Assembly (NCBI GenBank): GCA_035689185.1
Contig: DASSLY010000083.1
Coordinates: forward strand, 1-26,906
DNA from: DASSLY01 sp035689185
Lineage (GTDB): Bacteria; Actinomycetota; Actinomycetes; Actinomycetales; Dermatophilaceae
Reading direction: 5' to 3'
DNA length: 26,906 nucleotides
Numbering within the stretch: the first letter of the stretch is position 1; every line of letters begins with the position of its first letter. A program made the translations under genes and the position numbers. Below the pieces are notes generated by a model that saw only the letters and a list, made by a program, of their open reading frames with translations, did no database searches and was not told the DNA's origin. Positions 13,739 to 21,380 of the stretch are shown piece after piece.

Positions 13739-15378
13739 CGGTCCCGGACGCCGCCGCGGCCTGGCTGGCGGACGACCCGGACCCGGACACGCGGGCCGAG
13801 CTTGCGGCCCTGATGTCGGCGGCCGGGGCTGCTGACCCGGCCGCCTCGGCCGAGCTGGCGGCGGCGTTCGCGGGCTTCCTGCAGTTCGGCACTGCAGGGC
13901 TGCGGGGCGCCCTCGGCGCCGGCCCCAACCGGATGAACCGGGCCGTGGTGATCCGGGCAGCGGCCGGGCTCACCGCATACCTGGGCAGTGCCCCGACCGT
14001 CGTGGTGGGGTACGACGCGCGGACCAAGTCCGATGTGTTCGCCGCGGATACCGCGGCCGTGGTGACCGGGGCGGGAGGTCGGGCGCTGCTGCTGCCCCGG
14101 CCGCTGCCGACGCCGGTGCTGGCCTACGCGGTGCGCGCGCTCGGCGCCGACGCCGGGGTGATGGTCACGGCCAGCCACAACCCCGCGCAGGACAACGGCT
14201 ACAAGGTGTACCTCGGCGACGGCAGCCAGATCGTGCCGCCGGCCGACGCCGGCATCGCCGCCGCCATCGCCGCGGTTCCGTCGGTGTCGTCCGTGCCGCG
14301 CGCGGCCGCCGGCTGGGAGGTGCTCGGCGAACAGGTCGTGTCCGACTACGTCGCCGCCGCCGCCGCAGTGGTCGCGCCCGGCGGCCCGCGGTCGCTGCGC
14401 ATGGTGCACACGTCGCTGCACGGGGTGGGCGGCGGGGTGGTCGCGGCGGCCTTTGCCGCGGCCGGCTTCGCCCCGCCGGTGGCGGTGGCGTCGCAGGCGC
14501 GGCCGGACCCGGCGTTCCCGACGGTGGCCTTCCCGAACCCGGAGGAGCCCGGCGCGATCGACGCCGCGCTGGGCCTTGCCGCCTCGGTCGGCGCGGACCT
14601 CGTGCTGGCCAACGACCCGGACGCGGACCGGTGCGCGGCAGCCGTGTTCGACCCGGCCGTCGACCGCTGGCGGATGCTGCGCGGGGACGAGGTCGGTGCC
14701 CTGCTGGGCGCGCACCTGCTGGCGCGGGGCGTTGCGCCCGACGCGGTGTTCGCCTGCTCGATCGTGTCCTCCCGGCTGTTGGCGGCCGTGAGCGCTGCGG
14801 CCGGCGTCCGGCACGTGGAGACGCTGACCGGGTTCAAGTGGATCGGCCGGGTGCCGGGGCTGCGCTACGGCTACGAGGAGGCACTGGGCTACTGCGTGGA
14901 CCCGGCCGTGGTGCGCGACAAGGACGGGGTCAGCGCGGCGCTGCTGCTCGCCGAGCTGGCTGCCGGGCTGCGCGCGTCCGGGCGCACGCTGCTGGACCTG
15001 CTGGACGACCTGGCGCTCGCGCACGGCGTGCACGCGACGGACTCCTTCTCGGTGCGGGTGAGCGACCTGGCCCAGATCGGCGTCGTGCTCGCGCGGCTGC
15101 GATCAGACCCGCCGGCGTCGTTCGGGCGGGTCCCGGTGACCCGGTTCGACGACCTGGCCGCCGGCGCGGCCGGGCTGCCGCCCACCGACGGGCTGCGCTG
15201 GTACCTCGCCGACGGCAGCCGGGTGGTCGTCCGCCCCAGCGGCACCGAGCCCAAGCTCAAGGCCTACCTGGAAGCGGTCGTCCCGGTGCCGCGGCCGCAG
15301 CTGTTGGCGTCCTCTCGCGCCGAGGCCGCTGCCCGGCTCGCGGCCCTGACCGCCGCGCTGCGACCGCTTACCGGCTGA
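13735..15378 (+). CDS. pmmB: Phosphohexomutase/phosphopentomutase family protein
   Basis: 547 aa. The alpha-D-phosphohexomutase fold is complete: active phosphoserine loop TASHNP (Ser147), Mg-binding DPDADR (294-299), sugar-binding EEALGY (381-386) and phosphate-binding RPSGTEPK (500-507). Length and the FGTAGLRG N-terminal signature fit the PmmB/PGM2-like subfamily, members of which act on ribose-1-P or glucose-1-P. Being coupled to a nucleoside phosphorylase, its likely job here is to convert (deoxy)ribose-1-phosphate to the 5-phosphate. The GTG start overlaps the PNP stop by 4 bp. The frame extends upstream only as a shadow of the two preceding genes. Confidence 0.92.
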   Translation: MTVPDAAAAWLADDPDPDTRAELAALMSAAGAADPAASAELAAAFAGFLQFGTAGLRGALGAGPNRMNRAVVIRAAAGLTAYLGSAPTVVVGYDARTKSDVFAADTAAVVTGAGGRALLLPRPLPTPVLAYAVRALGADAGVMVTASHNPAQDNGYKVYLGDGSQIVPPADAGIAAAIAAVPSVSSVPRAAAGWEVLGEQVVSDYVAAAAAVVAPGGPRSLRMVHTSLHGVGGGVVAAAFAAAGFAPPVAVASQARPDPAFPTVAFPNPEEPGAIDAALGLAASVGADLVLANDPDADRCAAAVFDPAVDRWRMLRGDEVGALLGAHLLARGVAPDAVFACSIVSSRLLAAVSAAAGVRHVETLTGFKWIGRVPGLRYGYEEALGYCVDPAVVRDKDGVSAALLLAELAAGLRASGRTLLDLLDDLALAHGVHATDSFSVRVSDLAQIGVVLARLRSDPPASFGRVPVTRFDDLAAGAAGLPPTDGLRWYLADGSRVVVRPSGTEPKLKAYLEAVVPVPRPQLLASSRAEAAARLAALTAALRPLTG

Positions 15379-15403
15379 CCCCGCTCCCTCCGGCCGCTCG
15401 TCG

Positions 15404-16036
15404 TCACGCCACGGTGAGCAGCAGGGCCGCCACCAGGGTGGCCCCGAGCAGCACCAGGCTCACCGGCACCCAGCCGACGCGCACCTGCGGGTCCAGCTCC
15501 GGTGCCAGGTCGCCCCGCTCGACGGCGTCCTCGTACTCCCAGCGGGTCGCCCGGATGGCCTCGGCCACCACGCTGGCGTTGACCCCCCGAGGGGCGGCCG
15601 GACCGTCGGCGGGCCGGGGCGGGTCCGGCCGACCCGGTGTCAGGCCCAGCAGCTGGGCCCGGGCAGACGGGCGAGGCGCCTTGGACGAGATCGCCCACGC
15701 GGTGTAGGCCCGGTCGCCGCTCCACACCTTCACGTTCCACCGGTGGTCCACCTCCTGCACCAGCGGCCAGGGGATCTCGACGTCGCGCACGATGTTGCAC
15801 AGCCGCACCCCGCGCTGCTGCAGCACCACGGCGGGCCGCACGAACAGGGCCCAGATCCCCACGATGGCGAACAGCACCCAGGCCAGGAAGGCCGGCTCCG
15901 GGTCCGTGTCCCAGGCCGAGACGACCGAGACCAGCAGGAACGCCGCCACCACCCCGAACAGCACCGCCATCGCCACCGGGCCGCGCTGGCGAAACACCCG
16001 CCTGTTGCGGGTGGGCCCGGCTTGCTCGCTGGCCAC
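15404..16036 (-). CDS. PH-like domain membrane protein
   Basis: 210 aa from the GTG at 16036; an upstream in-frame ATG (16060) exists but the -10 box TATGCT lies between the two. Two membrane helices (about residues 22-37 and 46-63) are followed by a soluble segment (VVLQQRGVRLCNIVRDVEIPWPLVQEVDHRWNV onward) that looks like the bacterial PH-like domain fused to membrane proteins. A Pro-rich linker and a last C-terminal helix (VSLVLLGATLVAALLL) follow. Function is unknown. It converges on the phosphomutase gene (25-bp gap) and diverges from deoC. Confidence 0.75.
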   Translation of the reverse strand: MASEQAGPTRNRRVFRQRGPVAMAVLFGVVAAFLLVSVVSAWDTDPEPAFLAWVLFAIVGIWALFVRPAVVLQQRGVRLCNIVRDVEIPWPLVQEVDHRWNVKVWSGDRAYTAWAISSKAPRPSARAQLLGLTPGRPDPPRPADGPAAPRGVNASVVAEAIRATRWEYEDAVERGDLAPELDPQVRVGWVPVSLVLLGATLVAALLLTVA

Positions 16037-16069
16037 CGCTTGAGCATAGGCGGCTACCATCGATCGGTG
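16034..16069. promoter_or_regulatory. Divergent leaderless promoter pair between the PH-like gene and deoC
   Basis: Minus strand: TATGCT (plus 16043-16048), 6 nt, GTG (16036-16034). Plus strand: TACCAT (16055-16060), 6 nt, GTG (16067-16069). The two -10 boxes are only 6 bp apart, so the two polymerases must compete for the same DNA. Neither GTG has a ribosome-binding site; -35 boxes are weak in both directions. Confidence 0.6.
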
Positions 16070-17047
16070 ACCTCGCGCACCGCGGCGACCACGGCCGAGC
16101 GCGCCGACCCGAGGGACCTGCTCGGCGACGGTCCGGTCACCAACCGGTCCCTGCGGACGTGGCTGCACGGCCTTCCCGGTGTCGACCAGGTCGGGGTGGA
16201 GGCGCGCGCGGCCGCCCTGTCCACCCGGTCGGTCAAGACCACCGCGAAGGCTTGGGCGATCGACACGGCAATCTCGATGATCGACCTCACCACGCTGGAA
16301 GGCACCGACACCGCCGGGAAGATCCGGTCGCTGTGCGCCAAGGCCCGCACGCCCGACCCGAGCGACCCGGCCACCCCGCGGGTGGCCGCCGTCTGCGTCT
16401 ACAACGACCTGGTCCCCATCGCGGTGGACGCGGTCCGCGGCAGCGGCATCCACGTCGCGGCCGTCGCCACCGCGTTCCCCTCCGGTCGCGCCCCGCTGGC
16501 GGTCAAGATCGACGACACCCGGGCGGCGGTCGAGGCCGGGGCGGACGAGATCGACATGGTGATCGACCGCGGCGCCTTCCTCGCCGGGGACTACCAGCGC
16601 GTGTATGACGAGATCCGCGCCATCCGGGGCGCCTGCGGGGACGCCCATCTCAAGGTCATCCTGGAGACGGGCGAGCTGGCGACGTACGACAACGTCCGCC
16701 GCGCGTCGTGGCTGGCCATGCTCGCCGGCGCCGACTTCGTCAAGACCTCCACGGGCAAGGTCCAGCCGGCCGCCACCCTGCCGGTGACCCTGGTGATGCT
16801 CGAGGCCGTCCGCGACTGGCAGGAGGCCACCGGCCGGGTCGTCGGCGTGAAGCCGGCCGGGGGGATCCGGACCACCAAGGACGCGCTGCGCTACCTGGTC
16901 ATGGTGAACGAGGTGGCCGGCCAGGAGTGGTTGTCCCCGGACCGGTTCCGCTTCGGCGCCTCCAGCCTGCTCAACGACCTGCTGCTGCAACGGCAGAAGC
17001 TGGCCAGCGGCCAGTACTCCGGCCCCGACTACGCCACGATCGACTGA
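16067..17047 (+). CDS. deoC: Deoxyribose-phosphate aldolase
   Basis: 326 aa. Class I aldolase cleaving 2-deoxyribose-5-phosphate to acetaldehyde and glyceraldehyde-3-phosphate. The Schiff-base lysine is in FVKTSTG (K226), the second active lysine in VKPAGG (K262), and the acid Asp in DEIDMV (D163). It is longer than the ~220-260 aa bacterial enzymes through an N-terminal extension (~60 residues), as in longer actinobacterial and animal forms. The GTG start follows TACCAT by 6 nt with no Shine-Dalgarno, so it is probably leaderless. Two aldehyde-dehydrogenase-family genes follow and could deal with the acetaldehyde. Confidence 0.94.
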   Translation: MTSRTAATTAERADPRDLLGDGPVTNRSLRTWLHGLPGVDQVGVEARAAALSTRSVKTTAKAWAIDTAISMIDLTTLEGTDTAGKIRSLCAKARTPDPSDPATPRVAAVCVYNDLVPIAVDAVRGSGIHVAAVATAFPSGRAPLAVKIDDTRAAVEAGADEIDMVIDRGAFLAGDYQRVYDEIRAIRGACGDAHLKVILETGELATYDNVRRASWLAMLAGADFVKTSTGKVQPAATLPVTLVMLEAVRDWQEATGRVVGVKPAGGIRTTKDALRYLVMVNEVAGQEWLSPDRFRFGASSLLNDLLLQRQKLASGQYSGPDYATID

Positions 17048-17056
17048 GAGCACCCG

Positions 17057-18490
17057 ATGTTCGAGTACGCCCCCGCCCCGGAGTCCACGTCCATCGTCAC
17101 CATCCACCCGTCATACGGGCTGTTCATCGGCGGGCAGTTCGTCGACGGCGCCGAAGGCAACGGCTTCAAGACCGTCAGTCCTGCCACCGAGGAGGTGCTG
17201 GCCGAGGTCACCGACGCGGGACCGGCCGACGTGGACCGCGCGGTCGCCGCCGCGCGCAAGGCCCACGAACGCTGGTCGAGGCTGCCCGGGGCGGAACGCG
17301 GTAAGTACCTTTTCCGCATCGCCCGCATCCTGCAGGAGCGGTCCCGGGAGCTGGCGGTACTGGAGAGCATCGACAACGGCAAGCCGATCAAGGAGAGCCG
17401 CGATGTCGACGTGCCGCTCGCCGCGGCGCACTTCTTCTACCACGCCGGCTGGGCGGACAAGCTTGCCCACGCTGGAATCGGCAGCAACCCCAGGTCGATC
17501 GGAGTGGTCGGCCAGGTAATCCCTTGGAACTTCCCACTGCTCATGCTGTCCTGGAAGATCGCGCCGGCACTCGCCTGCGGCAACACCGTGGTGCTCAAGC
17601 CGGCCGAGACGACGCCCCTGACAGCGCTGCTGTTCGCCGAGATCTGCCAGCAGGCCGACCTCCCCGCCGGAGTGGTCAACATCCTCACCGGCGCGGGCGA
17701 GACCGGGCGCCTGCTCGTCGAGCACCCCGGCGTGGACAAGGTGGCGTTCACCGGCTCCACCGAGGTCGGCAAGGCGATCGCTCGCAGCATCAGCGGAACT
17801 CGCAAACGGGCGACGCTGGAGCTCGGAGGGAAGGCGGCGAACATCGTCTTCGACGACGCGCCGCTGGACCAGGCCGTCGAGGGGATCGTCAACGGCATCT
17901 TCTTCAACCAGGGGCACGTATGCTGCGCCGGCTCGCGCCTGCTGGTCCAGGAGAACGTGGCCGACGACGTCGTCAGCCGGCTCAAGCGGCGGCTCGCGAC
18001 ACTGCGGGTCGGTGACCCGCTGGACAAGAACACCGACGTCGGCGCCATCAACTCCCGGGCCCAGCTGAGCAAGATCGAAGAGCTGACCGCGGTCGGCGAG
18101 GCCGAGGGCGCACACCGGTGGAGTCCCGCGTGTGACCTACCTTCGCGCGGGTTCTGGTTCGCCCCAACGGTGTTCACCGGCGTTGCGCAGACGCACCGGA
18201 TCGCTCAGGAGGAGATCTTCGGACCGGTGCTTTCCGTCCTCACCTTCCGCACCCCGGCGGAGGCGGTCGCCAAAGCCAACAACACGCCATACGGGCTGTC
18301 GGCCGGCATCTGGACCGAGAAGGGGTCCCGCATCCTGTGGCTGGCCGACCAGCTACGGGCCGGGGTGGTCTGGGCGAACACGTTCAACCGGTTCGACCCG
18401 ACGTCGCCGTTCGGCGGGTACAAGGAGTCCGGCTACGGCCGCGAGGGCGGCCGGCACGGGCTGGCGGCCTACGTCGAGGCCGGCTCATGA
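17057..18490 (+). CDS. NAD(P)-dependent aldehyde dehydrogenase
   Basis: 477 aa, all catalytic parts present: PWNFP with the oxyanion Asn (N158), the cofactor loop FTGSTEVGK (231-239), the general base in ELGGK (E255), the nucleophile in NQGHVCCAGSR (C289 aligns with human ALDH2 Cys302), and EEIFGPV near the C-terminus. In the deoC operon it most likely oxidises the acetaldehyde released by the aldolase. It starts 9 bp after deoC and overlaps the following gene by 4 bp (ATGA). With that partner it resembles a two-gene version of ALDH16, in which an active domain is joined to an inactive one. Confidence 0.93.
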   Translation: MFEYAPAPESTSIVTIHPSYGLFIGGQFVDGAEGNGFKTVSPATEEVLAEVTDAGPADVDRAVAAARKAHERWSRLPGAERGKYLFRIARILQERSRELAVLESIDNGKPIKESRDVDVPLAAAHFFYHAGWADKLAHAGIGSNPRSIGVVGQVIPWNFPLLMLSWKIAPALACGNTVVLKPAETTPLTALLFAEICQQADLPAGVVNILTGAGETGRLLVEHPGVDKVAFTGSTEVGKAIARSISGTRKRATLELGGKAANIVFDDAPLDQAVEGIVNGIFFNQGHVCCAGSRLLVQENVADDVVSRLKRRLATLRVGDPLDKNTDVGAINSRAQLSKIEELTAVGEAEGAHRWSPACDLPSRGFWFAPTVFTGVAQTHRIAQEEIFGPVLSVLTFRTPAEAVAKANNTPYGLSAGIWTEKGSRILWLADQLRAGVVWANTFNRFDPTSPFGGYKESGYGREGGRHGLAAYVEAGS

Positions 18491-19371
18491 CGGTCGCCGC
18501 GGAGCGGCTCGAGGTCCGCAAGACGTACAAGCTCTATGTGGCCGGCAAGTTCCCGCGCAGCGAGTCCGGCCGGACCTACGAGATATCCGACAGCCGGGGA
18601 CGGTTTCTCGCCAACGCGGCGCTGGCCTCGCGCAAGGACGTCCGCGACGCCGTCGTCGCGGCGCGCAAGGCCTGCCCGGGCTGGGCCGGCGCGACGGCGT
18701 ACAACCGCGGCCAGGTCCTCTACCGCGTCGCCGAGCTGCTGGAAGGGCGGCGGGCCCAGTTCGTCGCCGAGGTCGCCGCGGCCGAGGGTGGGACCGCCCA
18801 CCGGGCCGAGACAGCGGTGTCCCAGGCCATCGACCGGTGGGTCTGGTACGCGGGATGGGCCGACAAGATCGCGCAGGTGCTCGGCGGCCTGAACCCGGTC
18901 GCCGGCCCGTACTTCGACGTCAGCGTGCCCGAACCCACCGGCGTGGTGGGCGTGCTTGCGCCGCAACGGTCCTCCCTGCTCGGGCTGGTCAGCGTGCTCG
19001 CCCCGGTGATCGTCAGCGGAAACACGACCGTCGTGCTGGCCAGCGAGCGGCGCCCACTTCCGGCGGTGACCCTGGGCGAGGTGCTGGCCACCGCGGACGT
19101 ACCAGGCGGCGTGGTCAACCTGCTCACCGGCCGGGTCGGCGAGCTCGCCCCGTGGCTCGCTGCCCACCGCGACGTCAACGCCATCGACCTGGCCGGTGTG
19201 GCCGAGGCCGACGGGGTGGCCTGGGGGGACCTGGAGGCGGCGGCAGCGGACAACCTGAAGCGGGTGCTCCGGCCGCCGGACACCGAGCCGGACTGGACTG
19301 CCGACCCCGGACTGACGCGGGTCCGGCCGTTCCTGGAGACCAAGACGGTCTGGCACCCCAAGGGTCAGTAG
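18487..19371 (+). CDS. Truncated, catalytically dead aldehyde dehydrogenase homologue
   Basis: 294 aa against about 480 for a full enzyme. The N-terminal half aligns well with ALDHs (YKLYVAGKFPRSESGRTYE, then DAVVAARKACPGW and PTGVVGVLAP), but APQRSSLL (158-165) stands where PWNFPLL should be. IDLAGVAEAD replaces FTGSTEVG, ELGGK is missing, and no nucleophile Cys region exists. The end (NLKRVLRP...FLETKTVWHPKG) looks like a defined terminus rather than a broken one. There is no frameshift or disruption, so this is a kept pseudoenzyme and not a decaying gene. The 4-bp overlap with the active ALDH suggests 1:1 synthesis and a complex. Confidence 0.88.
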   Translation: MTVAAERLEVRKTYKLYVAGKFPRSESGRTYEISDSRGRFLANAALASRKDVRDAVVAARKACPGWAGATAYNRGQVLYRVAELLEGRRAQFVAEVAAAEGGTAHRAETAVSQAIDRWVWYAGWADKIAQVLGGLNPVAGPYFDVSVPEPTGVVGVLAPQRSSLLGLVSVLAPVIVSGNTTVVLASERRPLPAVTLGEVLATADVPGGVVNLLTGRVGELAPWLAAHRDVNAIDLAGVAEADGVAWGDLEAAAADNLKRVLRPPDTEPDWTADPGLTRVRPFLETKTVWHPKGQ

Positions 19372-19372
19372 C

Positions 19373-19419
19373 CCCCTGCGAGGTCATGGCGATCGGTAGG
19401 ACATCAGCCAGGGGTTTTT
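19373..19419 (+). terminator. Possible terminator of the deoC operon
   Basis: CCCCTG (19373-19378), directly after the stop codon, pairs with CAGGGG (19409-19414), which is followed at once by TTTTT. The 30-nt loop is long for a standard intrinsic terminator, but the T-run is rare in this GC-rich sequence. Confidence 0.45.
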
Positions 19420-19424
19420 CAGCC

Positions 19425-19454
19425 TTGTGAGCCGCTGAGCGACCGGAGTAGCGT
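19425..19454 (+). promoter_or_regulatory. Possible promoter of the cupredoxin-like gene
   Basis: TTGTGA (19425-19430) and TAGCGT (19449-19454) with an 18-bp spacer. This would give an unusually long leader of roughly 120 nt before the ATG at 19580. Confidence 0.35.
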
Positions 19455-19544
19455 CGTCTGCTTGGCTTCCAGCGCCGACGGCGTTGTGCCCAGACCTCCC
19501 GGCGCCCAGCCGACCGCTCTCTCTGCTTGGAGAGGCGTTTCGAA

Positions 19545-19561
19545 GCCTCGTGTCACGAGGC
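19545..19561 (+). promoter_or_regulatory. 17-bp perfect palindrome in the 5' region of the cupredoxin-like gene
   Basis: GCCTCGTG-T-CACGAGGC has 8-bp perfect arms around one base and ends 6 bp before the GGAGGT ribosome-binding site. As DNA it is an operator candidate. As RNA, its left arm GCCT can also pair with AGGC at 19533-19536, giving mutually exclusive hairpins close to the translation start. Confidence 0.55.
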
Positions 19562-19579
19562 GTCACCGGAGGTGCACAC

Positions 19580-20104
19580 ATGTTGAGGCGAAGGACCATC
19601 CCATTCTTGGCAGTCGTGGCGCTGGCCACGGTCACGTCCAGCACCGCGTTCGCGGCCGGCGGCAGCAGGGTGGAGGCACGCGGCAACGTGACCTTCGAAC
19701 CTAACCAGCGGATCGAGGACACGCTGCAGTGGCACGGCGGCGAACTGAGCGTCAAGTCCGGCGAACGCCTGACGATCGTCTCCAACGACGAGCTGCCCGG
19801 CGAGCCGCACGTCTTCACCATTGTGCGCGCGCAGGAGCAGCCGCAGACCCTCGACGAGTTGGGTGTCAGCTGCGGCACTTGCCAGGACGCGCTTGCCGCG
19901 CATGACCCCGACGGGAACGGGCTGCCGCCGTTCACCCTGGTGGTCAACAAGGGCAAGCCGGGCATCGACACCGTCGGGGACTCCTTCATCCTCTTCGACG
20001 GCGCCACCATCACCCCCCGGGTGACCGCGAAGCCCGGCACGACGCTGTTCTTCATCTGCTCGATCCACAACGAGATGCAGGGCGTGCTCCACGTGACGAG
20101 CTGA
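19580..20104 (+). CDS. Secreted cupredoxin-like protein
   Basis: 174 aa. GGAGGT (19568-19573) lies 6 nt before the ATG, the clearest ribosome-binding site here. A signal peptide (RRR, hydrophobic core, cleavage after AFA about residue 25) directs export. Type-1 copper ligands can be placed: His77 in EPHVF, then Cys160, His163 and Met166 in FFICSIHNEM, the usual C-x2-H-x2-M arrangement at the end of a plastocyanin-like fold. A CGTC motif (98-101) sits in an insertion between the first His and the Cys-His-Met loop and is unusual for the family. No membrane anchor is seen, so the protein should be free outside the cell. Likely electron carrier or copper-binding protein. Confidence 0.85.
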   Translation: MLRRRTIPFLAVVALATVTSSTAFAAGGSRVEARGNVTFEPNQRIEDTLQWHGGELSVKSGERLTIVSNDELPGEPHVFTIVRAQEQPQTLDELGVSCGTCQDALAAHDPDGNGLPPFTLVVNKGKPGIDTVGDSFILFDGATITPRVTAKPGTTLFFICSIHNEMQGVLHVTS

Positions 20105-20107
20105 ACC

Positions 20108-20123
20108 CCGGCGGTTCCGCCGG
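20108..20123 (+). terminator. GC hairpin after the cupredoxin-like gene
   Basis: CCGGCGG-TT-CCGCCGG, a perfect 7-bp stem starting 4 bp after the stop codon. It lacks a T-run, as is common for actinobacterial hairpins, so a role in termination or mRNA end protection is likely but not proven. Confidence 0.45.
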
Positions 20124-20231
20124 CCCGGACCCTGCCACCGGGCCCGGGCCGGCGGTTGTCCGCCAGCCGGACCGGTGCGTCATCATGGAGGACCCCGGCA
20201 TCCGGCGCGGGGGACGGCAAGGGGGTCTTCC

Positions 20232-21380
20232 GTGAGCGACGACCGTGGCGCACGGGGTGGCCTGACCCCACCTGGACCACCGGCCGTTCCACCGCCGCCG
20301 CCCGGGTATGCCGCCGCACCGCCACCACCCGGGTACGCCGCCGCACCGCCACCACCCGGGTACGCCACCGCACCGCCGCCGCCCGGGTACGCCGCCGGGC
20401 CACCTTCGGGTGGGTACGGACCCGTGCCCGCCGCGGCCGGCCAGACCCTGTTCCAGGCGTACAAGCCCGGGACGATCCGGCTGCAGGCCCTCGGGCTCGG
20501 CGACGTCCTGGACGGTGCGATCACGTCGATCCGGTTCAACCCGAAGACGATGATCGGCATGTCCGTGGTGGTCCTGGCGCTGTTCCTGGTGCCGTCCGCG
20601 GCCCTGTCCGCCGGCGCCATCGGGGTCCTGCGGGGCCAGTCGATGGCCCTGGAGGACCTGCTGGTCTTCGCCAGCCTGGCCGGCGCCGCGGGTGTCGCGG
20701 TCTTCGGCCAGGTCGCGACGGTGATGCTGACCGGGCTGCTCATCCACGTGGTCGGGGAAGGGGTGCTCGGCCGCAAGCCCGGCCTCGGCGACACCTGGCG
20801 GGCCACCAGAGGCCGGCTGCTGCCGCTCATCGGGCTGAACCTGCTGCTGGGCCTGGCCTTCCTGCTCGCCTCGGTGGCGACCCTCGGACCGGGCCTGCTG
20901 CTGCTCGCCAGGACCGACCGGACCGGAGCCGGGGTGCTCCTGCTGCTGCTCGGGGCGGCGGCCCTGCTGGTGCTGTGGCTCTTCGTCGGGGTGAAGACCA
21001 TGCTGGCCGGACCGGCGCTGGTGCTGGAGCGGATCGGTGTCGCCAGCGCCCTGCGCCGTTCCTGGTCCCTGGTCCGGGGAGCCTTCTGGCGGCTGCTCGG
21101 GATCAGCGTGCTATCCGCGGTCCTCGTCGGTGTCGTCTCCTACATCCTGCAGCTGCCCTTCTCGCTGGCCTCCAGCATCCTGCTGGGCATCACCGGGACG
21201 GGCAACGAGTCGGGCCTGTTCGGCGCCGCCTTCGCGAACCACCTATCGGCCCTGCTCGCCGGCGCGGTCACGACGCCGTTCATGGCGGCCGTGGTCGGGC
21301 TGCTCTACATCGACCGCAGGATCCGGCTGGAAGCCCTGGACCTGGTGCTGGTCCGGGCCGCCCAGGGCGGTCCCGCGTGA
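20232..21380 (+). CDS. Multi-pass membrane protein with Pro-Gly-Tyr repeat N-terminus
   Basis: 382 aa from the GTG at 20232, which follows AAGGGGG by 7 nt; upstream codons belong to a Shine-Dalgarno-less extension. Residues about 12-58 are a cytosolic-looking low-complexity head with four PPPPGYAxA units. The rest holds about six hydrophobic helices separated by short loops, including a conserved-looking start (LQALGLGDVLDGAITSIRFNPKTM) and RRSWSLVRGAFWRLLGI. This looks like the membrane-domain family often annotated near glycerophosphodiester phosphodiesterases, but I cannot assign a function. It is first gene of the DUF4129/DUF4350/MoxR/DUF58 operon; its TGA overlaps the next ATG by 1 nt. 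Confidence 0.8.
   Translation: MSDDRGARGGLTPPGPPAVPPPPPGYAAAPPPPGYAAAPPPPGYATAPPPPGYAAGPPSGGYGPVPAAAGQTLFQAYKPGTIRLQALGLGDVLDGAITSIRFNPKTMIGMSVVVLALFLVPSAALSAGAIGVLRGQSMALEDLLVFASLAGAAGVAVFGQVATVMLTGLLIHVVGEGVLGRKPGLGDTWRATRGRLLPLIGLNLLLGLAFLLASVATLGPGLLLLARTDRTGAGVLLLLLGAAALLVLWLFVGVKTMLAGPALVLERIGVASALRRSWSLVRGAFWRLLGISVLSAVLVGVVSYILQLPFSLASSILLGITGTGNESGLFGAAFANHLSALLAGAVTTPFMAAVVGLLYIDRRIRLEALDLVLVRAAQGGPA
20293..20400 (+). repeat. 27-bp in-frame tandem repeat coding PPPPGYAxA
   Basis: GGGTAYGCC recurs at 20304, 20331, 20358 and 20385, a strict 27-bp period, with a few third-position and one second-position change. Four copies encode the Pro-Gly-Tyr-Ala head of the membrane protein. Confidence 0.88.

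Noticed and set aside
18487..19371. The short second ALDH as a pseudogene
   Set aside because: The frame is intact, coupled to its neighbour, and ends in a well-formed C-terminus; loss of catalytic motifs looks like specialisation rather than decay.
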